DNA of 64,000 nucleotides, taken from positions 137,418,101-137,482,100 of the forward strand of contig OX465283.1 in the NCBI GenBank assembly GCA_949987705.1. The letters are read 5' to 3'. The first letter of the stretch is position 1. Each line of letters opens with the position of its first letter. This DNA is from Thereva unica (taxonomy: Eukaryota > Arthropoda > Insecta > Diptera > Therevidae). Shown here piece by piece: positions 44,327-55,269 of this stretch. The notes beneath the pieces are model-generated. The model searched no databases. It saw nothing but the letters and a program-made list of their open reading frames with translations, and was not told the DNA's origin. The position numbers and the translations under genes are program-made.

Positions 44327-47230
44327 ATAATAATAATAATATATATTTATTGGTTTAGCACAAAGATTAAACATCTTAACTGTACATAAAAGCAAAGGAA
44401 ATAACAAATATTTGATTAATTGGTAAAAGAGAAAGAAAAAAAAAAGAAAAAATGGGAGGAGAAGACAAGAAAGAAAGAAGAAGAAAGAGAAAGAGTGACA
44501 GGAAAGAAAGAAAGAATTAACTATAGTGGTCTTTTAAAAGCTTGCTGAAAGTTCGGCTAGATGTCGCACTCCGAATACCACAGGGCAAAGCATTCCATTT
44601 ACGCGCGACTTGGACAAAGTAAGAACGATCACCACATGACGAGTTACACCTAGGGATCAACAATTGTACCTGCCTATTGGATTGTAAGAAGCGTAGTTTC
44701 TCAAACAAATAACGTGGACACATTTTATTCATAAGCTTAAAGATAAATTTTAATTCGTGGTACGAGCGATAGTTTACAAAAGTAAGACCCAATAAGCTGG
44801 AGGCGTATGGTGTAATATGATCATGCCGTCTTAGCCTGTAGACAAAACGAAGGCAATCGTTAAATGCAACTTCCATTTTTCTCATACATACCGAATCAAG
44901 TTTGGGGAAAATTAGACCTAGGTTTCTGACTGATTCGACATAAGGCAACATGACATCATTTATTATAATTGGTGCGAGTGTGCTTAATACAATGGGAGTC
45001 TTACTAACCACCAGACATGAAGACTTCCTAGGATTTAGGGGCAATTTATTGGTAACAGTCCAATCAGAAATACTCCTCAAATCATCGTTAAGTTTACGAA
45101 TACACTCAGCGGTTGAATCGATGGGCATACTTATGTAGATTTGCACATCATCAGCATATAAGTGTATAGATGTGTTTTTAATTACAAGAGGAAGGTCATT
45201 AATATAAATGCTAAACAGCAAGGGACCTAGAATAGAGCCTTGTGGCACTCCGCAGCGTAGAAGTATGGGCTCAGAAAATTTATTCTGGATTTTAACTATT
45301 TGAGAACGACCAGACAAGTAGCTTAGAATCAGTTTCATAGCAGTAGAACCAAGACCGAAATTACTACCTAATTTTTGTAAGAGCTTTGCATGATCAACCG
45401 AATCAAATGCCTTCGAGAAGTCGAGTAAAGTCAAGAAAGTTACTTTACGGTTATCCAAGGCATCATAGATATCAGAAGAGACTTTTAGTAGTGCAGTTTC
45501 ACAGCTATGTCCAGATCTAAAGCCAGATTGCCATTCGGAAAGAAAACAGTTTTCTTCAATATGCGAAATAAGTTGCTTAAAAATTACATTTTCAAATACT
45601 TTCGACAAAAAACATAGAAGACTAATTGGACGGAAATCAGAGGGTTGCAAAGGGGAAATTGTTTTTGGAATAGGTACCACCAACGCTAGCTTCCATTGTG
45701 TTGGAAATTGGGAACACGTAAGACAGTAGTTGAATATATGCGTGAGCACATTTGATACAAACGGTGCGATGATTTTTAAAAATTTAGGTGGAAAATCATC
45801 AGAGCCAACCGCCTCCGATTTTATTGAGTATAGTGTAGAAAGAAGTTCATCCTCGCCAATGCAGCGAAATACAAAGCCATCAGAAGAAAAATTTAAGTCG
45901 AAAGAAGGTAAATTACAGACTGCATCGGAGGTGGAAGAAAAGAATGTATTCAGGACATCAGGATCTAACTCTGCTTTTAGGTAATCTTGACCAAATGCTC
46001 CAAGATTACGGAGATTACTCCACAGCTTCTTCGGGGGTAAACTTGTATCGAGCAGGTTACTAAAATAGGAGCGTTTAGCTGAACGAATTAACGATACTGT
46101 CCTATTGCGTGCTCGTTTGTACAACTTTCGCACTTCCTCATTACGCGTCTTTTTATACCGATGATACAGGAAGTCTCTTTCAGCTATTGAGATATGCACT
46201 TCACGAGTAAGCCAAGGACACCGTCGTGGATAAACCCTGATTAACCTAAGAGGAACAAACATTTCATATAAGGGTCTAATAGAGTCATAAAACGCTTGAA
46301 GTTTTTCATTTATATTATCACTTGAGTAGACAGGATCCCAAGATAACTCGCGACACGCAATCTCAAGTTGCTGGAGATTGATTCGTTTGAAGTCACGGAA
46401 TGATATCGTCTGGAACTGAGAAACAGGCCGAAGGTGTATTTTGTAGGACAAAAAAAGAAAATCATGATCAAAATTACTGGGTGGACTAATTTGGTTATGA
46501 AACAAGATTTTCTGAATGTCATCGACCAGAAGATAATCCAACTGTGATGGAACCATTGCATTAAAGTACGTAGGTAAGCTATTGACGATTCCAAAATTAA
46601 GCAGTTGGCAAAGATAATTAAAATTGCTTAGAGATGTACTTGATTTTAAAGCATCAATATTAAAATCACCACAGGCAATGACATGGCGGTACTTTCTGGT
46701 GAGCGTTGAAAGGGCGATATTGAGCTCATTAACATTATCAAGACTAAAAATACTAGGTGGACGATAAATACCAATTACAACGGCCTTTTCTACACCAGTA
46801 TTTAATTCGACAGCCAAGTATTGGGCATTTTGACAGCACGTGGCAGAGATTATAGCTGAAGATCTTATGCTATGATGAACGTAAATTGCAACGCCACCGC
46901 CTGTACGCCCTACACGATCATTTCTAAAGATGTTATAGCCAGGAATAGCTACAAGCTTCGAGTTGATACTGTCATTAAGCCAGGTTTCACAGATAACAAT
47001 AATATGGACACAAGAATTGCAAAATAAGTCATGCAACATCACACTTGCTTCTAAGGCTTCTTGCATTTATACAGACGACATTGAGACCATGTGCACGGGA
47101 TGTAAATATCTTAAAGATCGTTCTTATCTTGTCTAGTGGGGAGACACTAACCACCATCATAGACGAAGAGCAAGCATCCACACCGAACAACCAGCAAGAT
47201 CAACACATAAATAAAGTAGAGAAAAAGTAG
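44327..47230 (-). mobile_element. CR1/jockey-group non-LTR retrotransposon, best preserved in the window
   Basis: The element runs on the minus strand. Its 3' end is marked by an (ATT)n tail, seen as AATAATAATAATAAT at 44328-44345, after a 3' untranslated stretch of about 170 bp rich in CTTTCTTT. ORF2 fills most of the rest. The 5' limit is unclear; sequence beyond about 47230 becomes A-rich without an evident ORF1. I found no certain target duplication. Confidence 0.8.
44517..47160 (-). pseudogene. LINE ORF2: APE endonuclease plus reverse transcriptase
   Basis: 849 codons are open from an ATG at 47066. The true start is probably an ATG pair at 47160, giving a reading frame through FTSRAHGLNVVCINARSL before a one-base frameshift near 47040. 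Endonuclease motifs: ICETWLND (about residue 25), GDFNID (133-138), SQLDYLLVDD (174-183) and F-D-H-D near 199. Reverse transcriptase motifs: DFRPISLL (477), LDFSKAFDSVDH (548), GVPQGSILGPLLF (606-618) and YADDVQIY (637-644). After VRNLGLIF (712-719) the sequence jumps to PKLDSVCMRKMEVAFNDCLR. This lacks about 50-60 residues that normally lie between these blocks. The C-terminus has ARKWNALPCGIRSA. No RNase H. The frameshift and internal deletion mean it is inactive, but decay is recent. Confidence 0.85.
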
Positions 47231-47399
47231 CCTGAAGAATTTAAGCGAGAGAAAAGAAGTGAAAAGAAGAAAAAGAGCGAAAAAAGAAGTAATGATAAAA
47301 TTAATAAAAAAAGCTAACATTATACTAAAAATTAAATAATAATAAAAACAATATAAAATAAGATAAATTAAGGGATAAACAAAAATAATAAGAATAAAC

Positions 47400-47953
47400 T
47401 ACGAAGACCTTTATTATGAAAGAAACCTAACTAATTTGCAATTATCTTGTTTTTTAACATTTACAATCTGCACAGGGCTGGTGTTGTACACGGATCTAGC
47501 CGATACCCTGCAGAAGTATAAAGGTGGCAAGAAACGGTGTCTTGGAAAAAACTGTTTATACCATTACGTACGACTGCCATAGGACACACCATGTGCTCGG
47601 AGTAGATTTTATAGTCAGCGAAAAAGTAATGTACAATTATCAGCTCTAAAGCGATAAATGAAAGACTCTGCGTTCTTCCTGTTAAGGAGTTAATTTAAGT
47701 ATATAAGCCTCACATACGTTAATGCCTCTACTTAAGAGTAACCGACCGCCAGAAAGGAAAATATCCTCAAAACAGTCGAAAAGGCTCCATTCTGCCCCCG
47801 TGTGTTCTAAAAATCATCCTTGAAGATTGAAACGATAAAATACTGGCAAATAGAATTAGTCAGAGACATGGCAGCAAGTAAGAACTTCGAGTGGCAGAAG
47901 CAAGAATATCCGCAAAGCCACCTGGTTATCCCTAGATGGAAGGGAGTCACTTC
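47400..47953. other. Non-coding spacer
   Basis: No supported gene. Confidence 0.4.
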
Positions 47954-48075
47954 TAGTGATGAGTATAGCTGGTCTTGCAGTTTTGCCTGATCTTGCGCAT
48001 TTAGCAAGACAAAAGCAAAACCAAGACAAGATAACACTGCAATATCAAGATAGCATGACCTTTTGCGCATCACTA
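47954..48075. mobile_element. CAAGAC-word hAT-like element, copy B
   Basis: It starts TAGTGATGAGTATAGCTGGT and ends GCGCATCACTA. The interior consists of GTCTTG/CAAGAC words. Sequence to about 48110 (AAAGTCTTGCAG) continues as in copy A, so the right boundary may be internal. No matching target duplication was found. Confidence 0.65.
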
Positions 48076-48129
48076 ACTGCCAAAAGTCTTGCAGGGACGA
48101 GTAAAACGATCTTCCTTAGATAGTAACTC

Positions 48130-48490
48130 ATTCTAAGATTTATATGTACGGTGATAATGTGCAACTTTATATCTCAGCACCAATGATCAAATTCAAAGAT
48201 GTGTGGAGGAGGTTGCTGCTGACTTACGCCGTATTTCTTCCTGGTCGAGCTCAAACTTACTTCAACTCAATCGTTCGAAGTCCTACTGCATCTCTTTCTC
48301 TCATTTTGCCGCTGTTCGTCCTGACCTCTCTATTATCGCTTTAAGTGAGGTCCCTTTAGTCAGTGTTGAGAAGGTAAGAAATCTAGGAGTTGTCTTGATT
48401 GCAAAAATGACCTGCTTCGATTTCGGCAACTGTCGAAACTTAGGTTCCATTGCGGTTTGCTCAGTAGGACTATCCGTATGTAATTAGTGA
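48130..48490 (+). pseudogene. LINE reverse transcriptase palm/thumb fragment
   Basis: The plus strand reads MYGDNVQLYISAP (altered Y-A-D-D box). After a frameshift comes VEEVAADLRRISSWSSSNLL, then QLNRSKSYCISF and VEKVRNLGVVL. This matches the order of the corresponding segments in the 44.5-47 kb element (residues 637-718) but differs clearly in sequence, so it belongs to a different subfamily of the same group. Confidence 0.75.
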
Positions 48491-49085
48491 AGGCATTAAT
48501 TTTACCTCTTCTAATGCGCATGGCCTGTCTATTTTTCCTAATGTCTGCACTACTTGTCCCACTGGTCATGTGGGCCCCATGTGGATTGCCCTATAATAAT
48601 AACAAGGGACATCTATCGCCTAAATCCCGATTGGAAAATAGAGGCTAAAAAAATTGAGAATTTCGGCGTGGATCTGCGAGAGATAACTGCGGCGTTGTGG
48701 AGAGCTTTATATCTTGAAACGCGGGTGTCGTTTTTCAAAAGCTTTATTAACTTCAGAGTAATTCACATTGCGAAAACTGAAGTGCCTAAAGTTACCTTCC
48801 GTCTCGAGCGGGAATGACCGTGGTAAAATAGTTTAGTTCGTTAGCAGCAAAGCTGCTTTGGGCTGCACAAACATCACCATGGATCCCAAGTTTCTTTACG
48901 TTGGCTTAAGATTTCTTCGAGAGTATGGTGGGGCTGAGTTTATCCGAAAAGAGCTTCAGTTTTGCTTTGCGGATAGTCGAGGTAACTACATTCCTGACAG
49001 CTTTGAGGGCCCTAAGGTATGCTTTAGTTTTATTTTTCTTATATCTTCCTCCATTGCCGCAGTTACAGGTACGCACTGGTACTTT
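48491..49085. other. Non-coding spacer
   Basis: Short ORFs only; no recognised feature. Confidence 0.35.
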
Positions 49086-49494
49086 TACCTCCCGTGATAC
49101 CGAGGCAGGCCGGTCTTTGTTCCTTGATCAGCTTCATCACAACACCCTTTTGTTTGGTCTTGATCCACTATTCAATGGATGTATATGTGACCAAGGGCGT
49201 TATGACCGTTGTATAAATCCCAAAATATTAACCTCGGTTTGAGGCCCAGGTTTTCTTACAAATTAACGACAGATATGGAGGGCTTCCAGAAGAGCTTTTG
49301 ATCCAGTTCTGGCCTACCCAAAGAGGCTTGGTAATGATAGTTTTTTGTGGGTTCATACCAAAGTTATTGCTCCAACACTAGTTATGCACCACATATGATA
49401 GAGCGACTTGCAGGAGTCTGCAATGGTGCCATCATGACCGCCGCTGAACCTTATGACGACATCGTCTGCATAGGTCTGTGCTTTAAAGCCCAGG

Positions 49495-49837
49495 GCCTGT
49501 ACCCCCGAAGACGAAACGAAACGAAAACGAAACCGTTTTATCAAAATGCTACCTTGGAAGACGATATCGTCTCGCTTTCGTCTAAACAAACGATGACATA
49601 TTTGTAATCGTCTTCGTTAAGAAGTTAGTGCTTGTTGTGTGTCAATGGTTTTGAGGTTAAAATTTAAGTTGGGATTGTTAATTATTTCGATAGTTTCAAT
49701 TTATTTTGCATAATAGGTCAAAATTTACAAACGCAAGGCAATTCGAGATTATCGTCTTCAGGAGTAGGAAATGTATTTTCGTCTCGTCGCGTTATTTCGT
49801 TTCGTTTCTTGATCGTCTCGTCTTCAGGAGTACAGGC
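49495..49837. mobile_element. MITE with GCCTGTAC termini and CCAGG target duplication
   Basis: This 343-bp insertion has inverted ends GCCTGTACCCCCGAAGACGA and the complement of GCCTGTACTCCTGAAGACGA, followed on both sides by ACGAAACGAAA words. CCAGG flanks it at 49490-49494 and 49838-49842. The uninterrupted LINE frame predicts a single CCAGG here. Superfamily not assigned. Confidence 0.8.
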
Positions 49838-49902
49838 CCAGGCAATGCCATGGAGAGATGACTGTGATAGTAACAATAAAATTTTTGTCAGGCCCAGGCA
49901 AT
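49834..49902. repeat. 43-bp insertion bounded by a 13-bp direct repeat
   Basis: AGGCCCAGGCAAT occurs at 49834-49846 and 49890-49902, enclosing 43 bp. The enclosed sequence from CATGGAGAGATGACTG to TTTTTGTC, plus the next AGG, is identical over 44 bp to 56282-56325. There it lies in a LINE reverse transcriptase remnant. Confidence 0.8.
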
Positions 49903-50144
49903 TCAGCTCTGCAACAAGTTGGCTGAATACGATTGACCATAAGAGAGGTGAAACGAAGCCTCCCTGAGGACCGCCTTTAGCAGCTATTACCGTAATCGAT
50001 TCGCCATTAAGCTTAGCATTTTTCAATCTGTTGCTGAGAATCGACGTGATTCATCTCCCAGTCGGGGTTCAATGCCTTTTTTTACTGCGGCTTCATTGAT
50101 CGCCTCAAAGGTAACATTGGCATCAGCAGCCATTGCAATAAAAC

Positions 50145-52120
50145 TGAGTGTCGAGGGGTAGATTTTTCATTCTTGTCTCTGAAACTATGTATTCCATTGA
50201 AATTTGCTGATGGATATATTACACTCTAGATAGAAGAGCTAGAAGTATCTACCTACTTCTAATCTCTCACATAAACAAAAATTTAAAAAATAGGAAAAAA
50301 TTGGAGACTAACAATATTTATTGCCACCTACAATCCCAGAGGTTCGTGGTTCCATTTCACTCCGTACGATGTTCCTTCGTCTTTTCATTTGCCCCACATA
50401 GATAACACCCTTTCTTTCCTGTATATGGAAGAAAAAATCAAAGAAAGAGTGAAATGGGGAAATTTTGTGGAAGTCCCATTTTTATGCGGAAACCCCAAAC
50501 TTAGGAAGCATCACACTTATTCACAAAAAGAAGCCGTCTTTAATAACATCAAACTTCCTTTAACTTCCCTTTCACCGTTCACCTTAATTTGGGTTTTTAT
50601 CCCCATTGACTCATTATTCTTTGAATACGCACAAGGAAACCCTAAAATTTTTTATTCTCATTTCAGTTGTGTTCCCTCCATCGCATCGCTCCCCATTAGG
50701 ATGTGTACTTTTTAATGGTAATCAGGCCATTTCGGGGTTTGATCACTGCACGGTCCATTGAGTGCTTCTCATCTATGAAGCGCAACAAAGGGGAATCCTT
50801 AATACTTGTAATTCATCGGAAACTGGGACATCGATTGATTGATATACTCTTGTCATATGTATACACATAGATATTACGGCAGCAATGCGTGCATGCTCAC
50901 TTACACATGGCCAGATCTTTTAGAGCACTGGGGGAGAAACAGCATAGTCTCAAGGATGCTGGGTTTGGGATAGAAATTGAGCCACTTCACGTAAGTCGGT
51001 GTTATCCTTATCCCGAATAACTTCCGTTTACAAACTCAACAAAAGCTTACGGGAAAACTTAAAGTAAAGAAAAGCTATTACAACAACGCTGATACGGTGC
51101 AAGTTCATCCGACCTAATAACCTTCCAACAGCAACAGATTCAATGCTAACAAGGTATAGTGTCGAAGCTGTCGCCTGCTCCGATTTTATCTTGTCACCCT
51201 GCACATAGACTGCGATTTCGGTTTTCAATTTCCGCCTTGAGCCATGCTCGGCTTTCTCTGCTTTCATCTCATCCACGAAGGAGCATATCCGTTCAACTGC
51301 CTTGGAATTGAAAGGGTTTAAATATCGTCTACTATGTTGATAACAAACCAGCAATCTACGGGAGCTGATGCTCACAACAAAATGCTGAAATTAAATCAAA
51401 TGCGTCTGGCTCATGAGAACTTGACGAGAAGTTGCAAATTTCTTGCTAGTGAAACTTGAAATCGAGTTAGACGATACCGAGTGAGTACGGGTATGTATAG
51501 CATAGCACGAGGATTTTCATTAACCTTAAGATTTTGAACAGAGAAATTTTTTATGCCTCCGTGCATGGTGTTAATATTCTAATTGTATTTGAAGCGCAAG
51601 ATTAGCGATGCACTTTACAAGAATTTTGCGCATCCATCGCTGGATAAGGTTTTAATATTTCCATGCATCCTTGTAATCAATAGGATCGCAGATTGAGAAT
51701 GTATAACTAAGGCACGGAGCACACTGTAATAAGAAGAGATAATAGATAGTCTAATTATCGCAGGAAGCTTGAATAGAAATTAGCTCTTAGAAAATTACTT
51801 GCCGACGCGTGAGGTCTATTAATTGGTATTGAGCCCCTTTGCAATCATTACACAATAAAAAGCTTAAATAAATGGTTTAAATAGGTAGAATACACATAGA
51901 AGGTCTTTGTGATATAAATAATCTTTTTAGTTAGGCGTTTAGCTACATTGTGAGCCTTCGATAATACTAATGGTATAACCCAAGGTATTCCTAGAGATCT
52001 ACTTCATACGGAAACACTCTGGCAATTAATAAGCATATCCTGGCTTTCAAACTGATCCAACTAATAATTGAATGCTAGTTTCAGTAGCCGTTTTTGTTGA
52101 CCATTTGGGTTCGATGCTTT
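50145..52120. other. Non-coding region
   Basis: Two unrecognised ORFs (50389-50715 plus, 108 codons; 51028-51375 minus, 115 codons) show no domain or family that I can name, and no splice context links them to a gene. Otherwise AT-rich spacer. Confidence 0.4.
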
Positions 52121-52124
52121 CTAT

Positions 52125-54480
52125 TTCTAGTTGAGGGGCGCTTTAGCGGGCACTGCGACCAATTTTGTTTGGTCTATTGTACCATCCCCGTCTTTAAAAA
52201 CCATCAAGGTTAAGGCTTCTTAGGTAGCCTAAAACTGATTTAGGGTTGCTGTCCCAAATCTCCCTGGGAGTAGGGAAATCACGATGGAGGAGGCTCAAGG
52301 CTGTATCAGATCCAAAGCAGAAAAGCAGAACCGTCGGCAGAGAATTGTTTCTATTGGCTTACGCGGGTCACGTGACAAGAAAAGCAGCAGAGAGTTCTGC
52401 CGCTGCTTTCTCATCTCAAATCCTAATTTTGCTGCTTTGCAAAGCAGAATTTTTTGACATTTCAAACATTTGTTACTTGGCAAGTTGTTTTTAAATGACA
52501 AATGGATCTTTTAGGGTGGTTTTTTGTATCTATTTATGTATATACACAGTAATGATTCAGAAAAAATGTTATTTTTTGTTATTTTTGAAATATCTTGATA
52601 AAAAATTAAAAGTCTGCCGCTGCCGCTGCTTTGCGTGGATCTGATTCAGCAGGCAGAATTCTGCTTCTGCCTCTGCTTCTGCCGCTCACTGACATATAGA
52701 ATGGACTGCTTATGAGAAATTTTTCATGGCACCAATTTGTTCCATAGGCTAAAAACCTTTTTTCACTCCATGTAAACACCGGAATCACTTTTGAAATTTA
52801 CATTTTTTTAAATACGTACTTAAAACATTAAAACAACACAAATATTTTGTTTAAAAAAATTAATAAACACTATTTTCACTTTTTCACCTTTTAAAATGCC
52901 TTTTTTTCATTAATTTGCAAATTTTATGTGTATCTGATTTAAGTTCTTAACGCCTGTCTTAGCAACTGACATTCTGTATGTCAAAATCCGGGGGCTTATG
53001 GGGAAAAGAGCAAAAGATATAAACATCACTATACCCGTCTATTTTTTTCTAATTGATTTTATTTCTGAGTGCTTCTGTCAGTTTGGGGGCTTATGGATGA
53101 GCGAGCGACTATACCTTTTTGGTGCCATCGGTTTGTATGGGAATAATTGCTGATGAGCAGTCCATTATTATATGTCAGTGCTGCCGCTGCTCAAAAAGTT
53201 GGATCTGATACAGCCTTCAGTTTTTTCCTCGCTGTAGCCTCACAGTGGCACATTAAGTGCTCCGGGAGCTGCCCCGCACAATCGACAGCCAGAGTCGGCC
53301 ACCAGACCTATTTTGTTTAGGTGATAGTTAAGCGAACAGAGGCTCGTCAGGAGCTCTGTTATTATTTTTAGCTCACACCTTTTGAGATTTAAAAGTTTGC
53401 CCGCCTTAGCTTTATCTATTTGGATAAATCGTTTAGCTTGACTAGCACCCTGGGTCCTAGACCAGCTTTGAAGAAACATCTGGCCAACCCAATTCTTTAT
53501 GGCCATTTTTACGTGGCAGCTTGCTAAGCTACAGAAAGGTTCCGGACCAATAGGTAATGAGTTTGCGCCTGCTCTACCCAGGCTATCGGCAATCTCATTA
53601 CCAATGTGACCTTCGTGGCCCGGAATCCACATCAGCGTGACACTATTGTTCCTGCTGAGGAATTTCAGGGATTGAAGACAATCCAGCACAGTCTTTGATG
53701 AGACCCTGTGCGATTTAATGGCCAGCAGTGCAGCTTGACTGTCCGAGAAAATAACAATGTTAGAGCTATTTGGAGCTCTATTAATACAAGTCTGAGCACA
53801 CACCTGGATGGCGAGTACCTCAGTCTGAAAAACAGTGGGGGTAGTGCCCAGAGCCATGGATATTTTGCTCCGTGGGCCATAAACACCCAGCCCTACCCCT
53901 TTATCGGGTTTGGAACCGTCTGTGTACCAAAAGGCCGTGCTTCCTCTAAAGAGAGGCCTGCCATGTTGCCACTCTCACCTTCTTCGAATAATCGTCGTAA
54001 ACGGTTTGTCAAAGTCAAGAGTAGCAGGAATGGTATCGGACAAAGATATCATTGGCTCCAAGTTCAGCTCCTTGAGGATCGATAAATGATCTAGCAGGTC
54101 TCCTGGCTTAAAGGAGAATAGCTCCCGTAGACGCAGTGCCCCTGCCAGAGCCTCTTTTTTCACCACCAAGTGTAGCGGAGGAAGGTTCAGTAGGGCCTCC
54201 ATAGCCACAGCCGGACAGGTGCCTTTGGCCCCTGTGATACCAAGACAGGCCAGTCTTTGCACCCTGGCCAGCTTAATCATAGCACCCTTTTGTTTGGTCT
54301 TAGCCCACCATGCGATGAATGCATATGTGATCATGGGCCTTACGACCGAAGTATATAGCCAAAACATTAACCTAGCTTTAAGACCCCAGGTTTTTCCTAC
54401 AAATTGGCGACAAACATGGAGGGATGCAGTTGCCTTGGGTTCGATGATACTGAGCATCGAAATCGTGGAAACGAATATGA
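52125..54480 (-). pseudogene. LOA/I-like LINE 3' half: reverse transcriptase thumb, RNase H, zinc knuckle
   Basis: The minus-strand frame from 54457 reads FVGKTWGLKARLMFWLYTSV, RPMITYAFIAWWA and ALAGALRLRELFSFKPGDLL. A single in-frame TGA at 53977-53975 interrupts it, and it continues in the same frame with WYTDGSKPDKGVGLGVYGPR and FQTEVLAIQ. IVIFSDSQAALLAI and MWIPGHEGHIGNEIADSLG follow. This is a complete RNase H with its acidic residues. LTSLCSLNYHL and CRLCGAAPGA come next, then a frameshift near 53260 before EHLMCHCEA, the Cys/His knuckle. An insertion (52298-53216) separates this from the end of the ORF, LGYLRSLNLDG, and the 3' untranslated sequence at about 52125-52225. Apart from the stop, the frameshift and the insertion it is well preserved. 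Confidence 0.85.
52298..53216. mobile_element. 919-bp non-autonomous element rich in GCAGAA/CTGCCGCTGC words
   Basis: The termini AGGCTGTATCAGATCCAA and its complement are perfect inverted repeats. TCA flanks both sides (52295-52297 and 53217-53219), a possible 3-bp duplication. Subterminal zones are packed with AGCAGAA, CTGCTTCTGC and CTGCCGCTGC words. A degenerate internal copy of the terminus (GTGGATCTGATTCAGCAG) lies near 52637, suggesting an internal duplication or a nested relative. The element interrupts the LINE just before its C-terminal coding end. No transposase. Confidence 0.8.
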
Positions 54481-54599
54481 ATGGGTTCTTTATGCGGCTG
54501 TTTTATGCTCAATGCTTTTATGCTTTAATGCTGGTCACGCCATGCTTCAATATATTTAGTAGTAAGCTTAGTTCATTGGTTAGAACAAATTTGAGGTTA

Positions 54600-54800
54600 T
54601 AAGGAGGAAGGATGTCGAAGGAGACGACGAAGAACCCCGATGTTTGAACTCTTGGATGTTTTAGGTGTTCGGTGATTCTACTGTGAAAGATTGTTCCACA
54701 GTCCAATTAATTAGGTACGAATTTCTAAGTGTGCTCAAAAAGAAGGAAGCGGGAATGACTCGAGCAGGCTAATCTGGTGCTTCGCTAGAAGATTGCCATG
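54600..54800 (+). repeat. Dispersed repeat, copy 3
   Basis: TTTGAACTCTTGGATGTTTTAG, GATTGTTCCACAGTCC and the CGAGCAGGCT end follow the same order as in 50-215 and 3845-4410. This copy is not interrupted where copy 2 carries its MITE. Confidence 0.6.
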
Positions 54801-55265
54801 GAGACAGAGCCGGCGCTTTGTTTTTCTGCGCCCGGTGCAGAATGGAGTTTTGCGCTCCTTCTCGCTACAAGGGATGTTGTGCTTCTCATTTCGTTTATTT
54901 ATCTCTTTTAACAAATCACGAAACTTGAAGTTACATCATTCCCAGTAAACAGCAGTACGCATTACAGAACCATCGGAATAACTGTTTCCTATGAGTGAGT
55001 TGATATAGCGCTTTCTAAAGTATTTTCAAAAGCACTCCAGAGCAGTAAACGGTGGATTTTGCACCTCAATTTTTAGTTCTGATTCAAGAAGACGAATGTC
55101 TGTTTGTTCACTTTTTGGGTAAAAACTTACAAGGGCAGAAAATTTATAAAAATCTGGAAGCTAAAATCTCGGGTAAGTTCCGGCACAAGGGAAAGTAGAA
55201 TTTCCCCACTTTTTCTTACATGACAAAGTACATGGACAGAAATTCGTGAATTTCTGGCGCCCGCT
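54801..55265. other. Spacer with a GCGCCCGGTGC word shared with 56236
   Basis: No gene. TGCGCCCGGTGC near 54828 is matched at about 56236, on the two sides of the Tc1-like pseudogene, in the same orientation. This could be chance or repeat-derived. Confidence 0.3.
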
Positions 55266-55269
55266 CGAT

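Larger units (their letters stand above)
49090..50140 (-). pseudogene. LOA/I-like LINE reverse transcriptase, carrying two later insertions
   Basis: Read downwards from 50140: ANVTFEAINEAAVKKGIEP, LNGESITVIAAKGGPQGGFV then SPLLWSIVFSQLVAELNC (about 49900-50010). After an interruption it continues GFKAQTYADDVVI near 49440-49495, where the Y-A-D-D box is intact. The part from about 49090 to 49270 is homologous to 54231-54430 of the neighbouring LINE copy. The break in the reverse transcriptase is filled by a 343-bp MITE and a 43-bp segment with its own duplication. Confidence 0.8.

Noticed and set aside
50389..50715. 108-codon ORF as a host gene
   Set aside because: No recognised domain, no splice or promoter context, and composition like the surrounding spacer; kept only as a remark.
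52606..53220. CTG/CAG-rich region as a triplet expansion or poly-Gln gene
   Set aside because: The words are GCAGAA and CTGCCGCTGC inside a transposable element with defined ends, without a reading frame.
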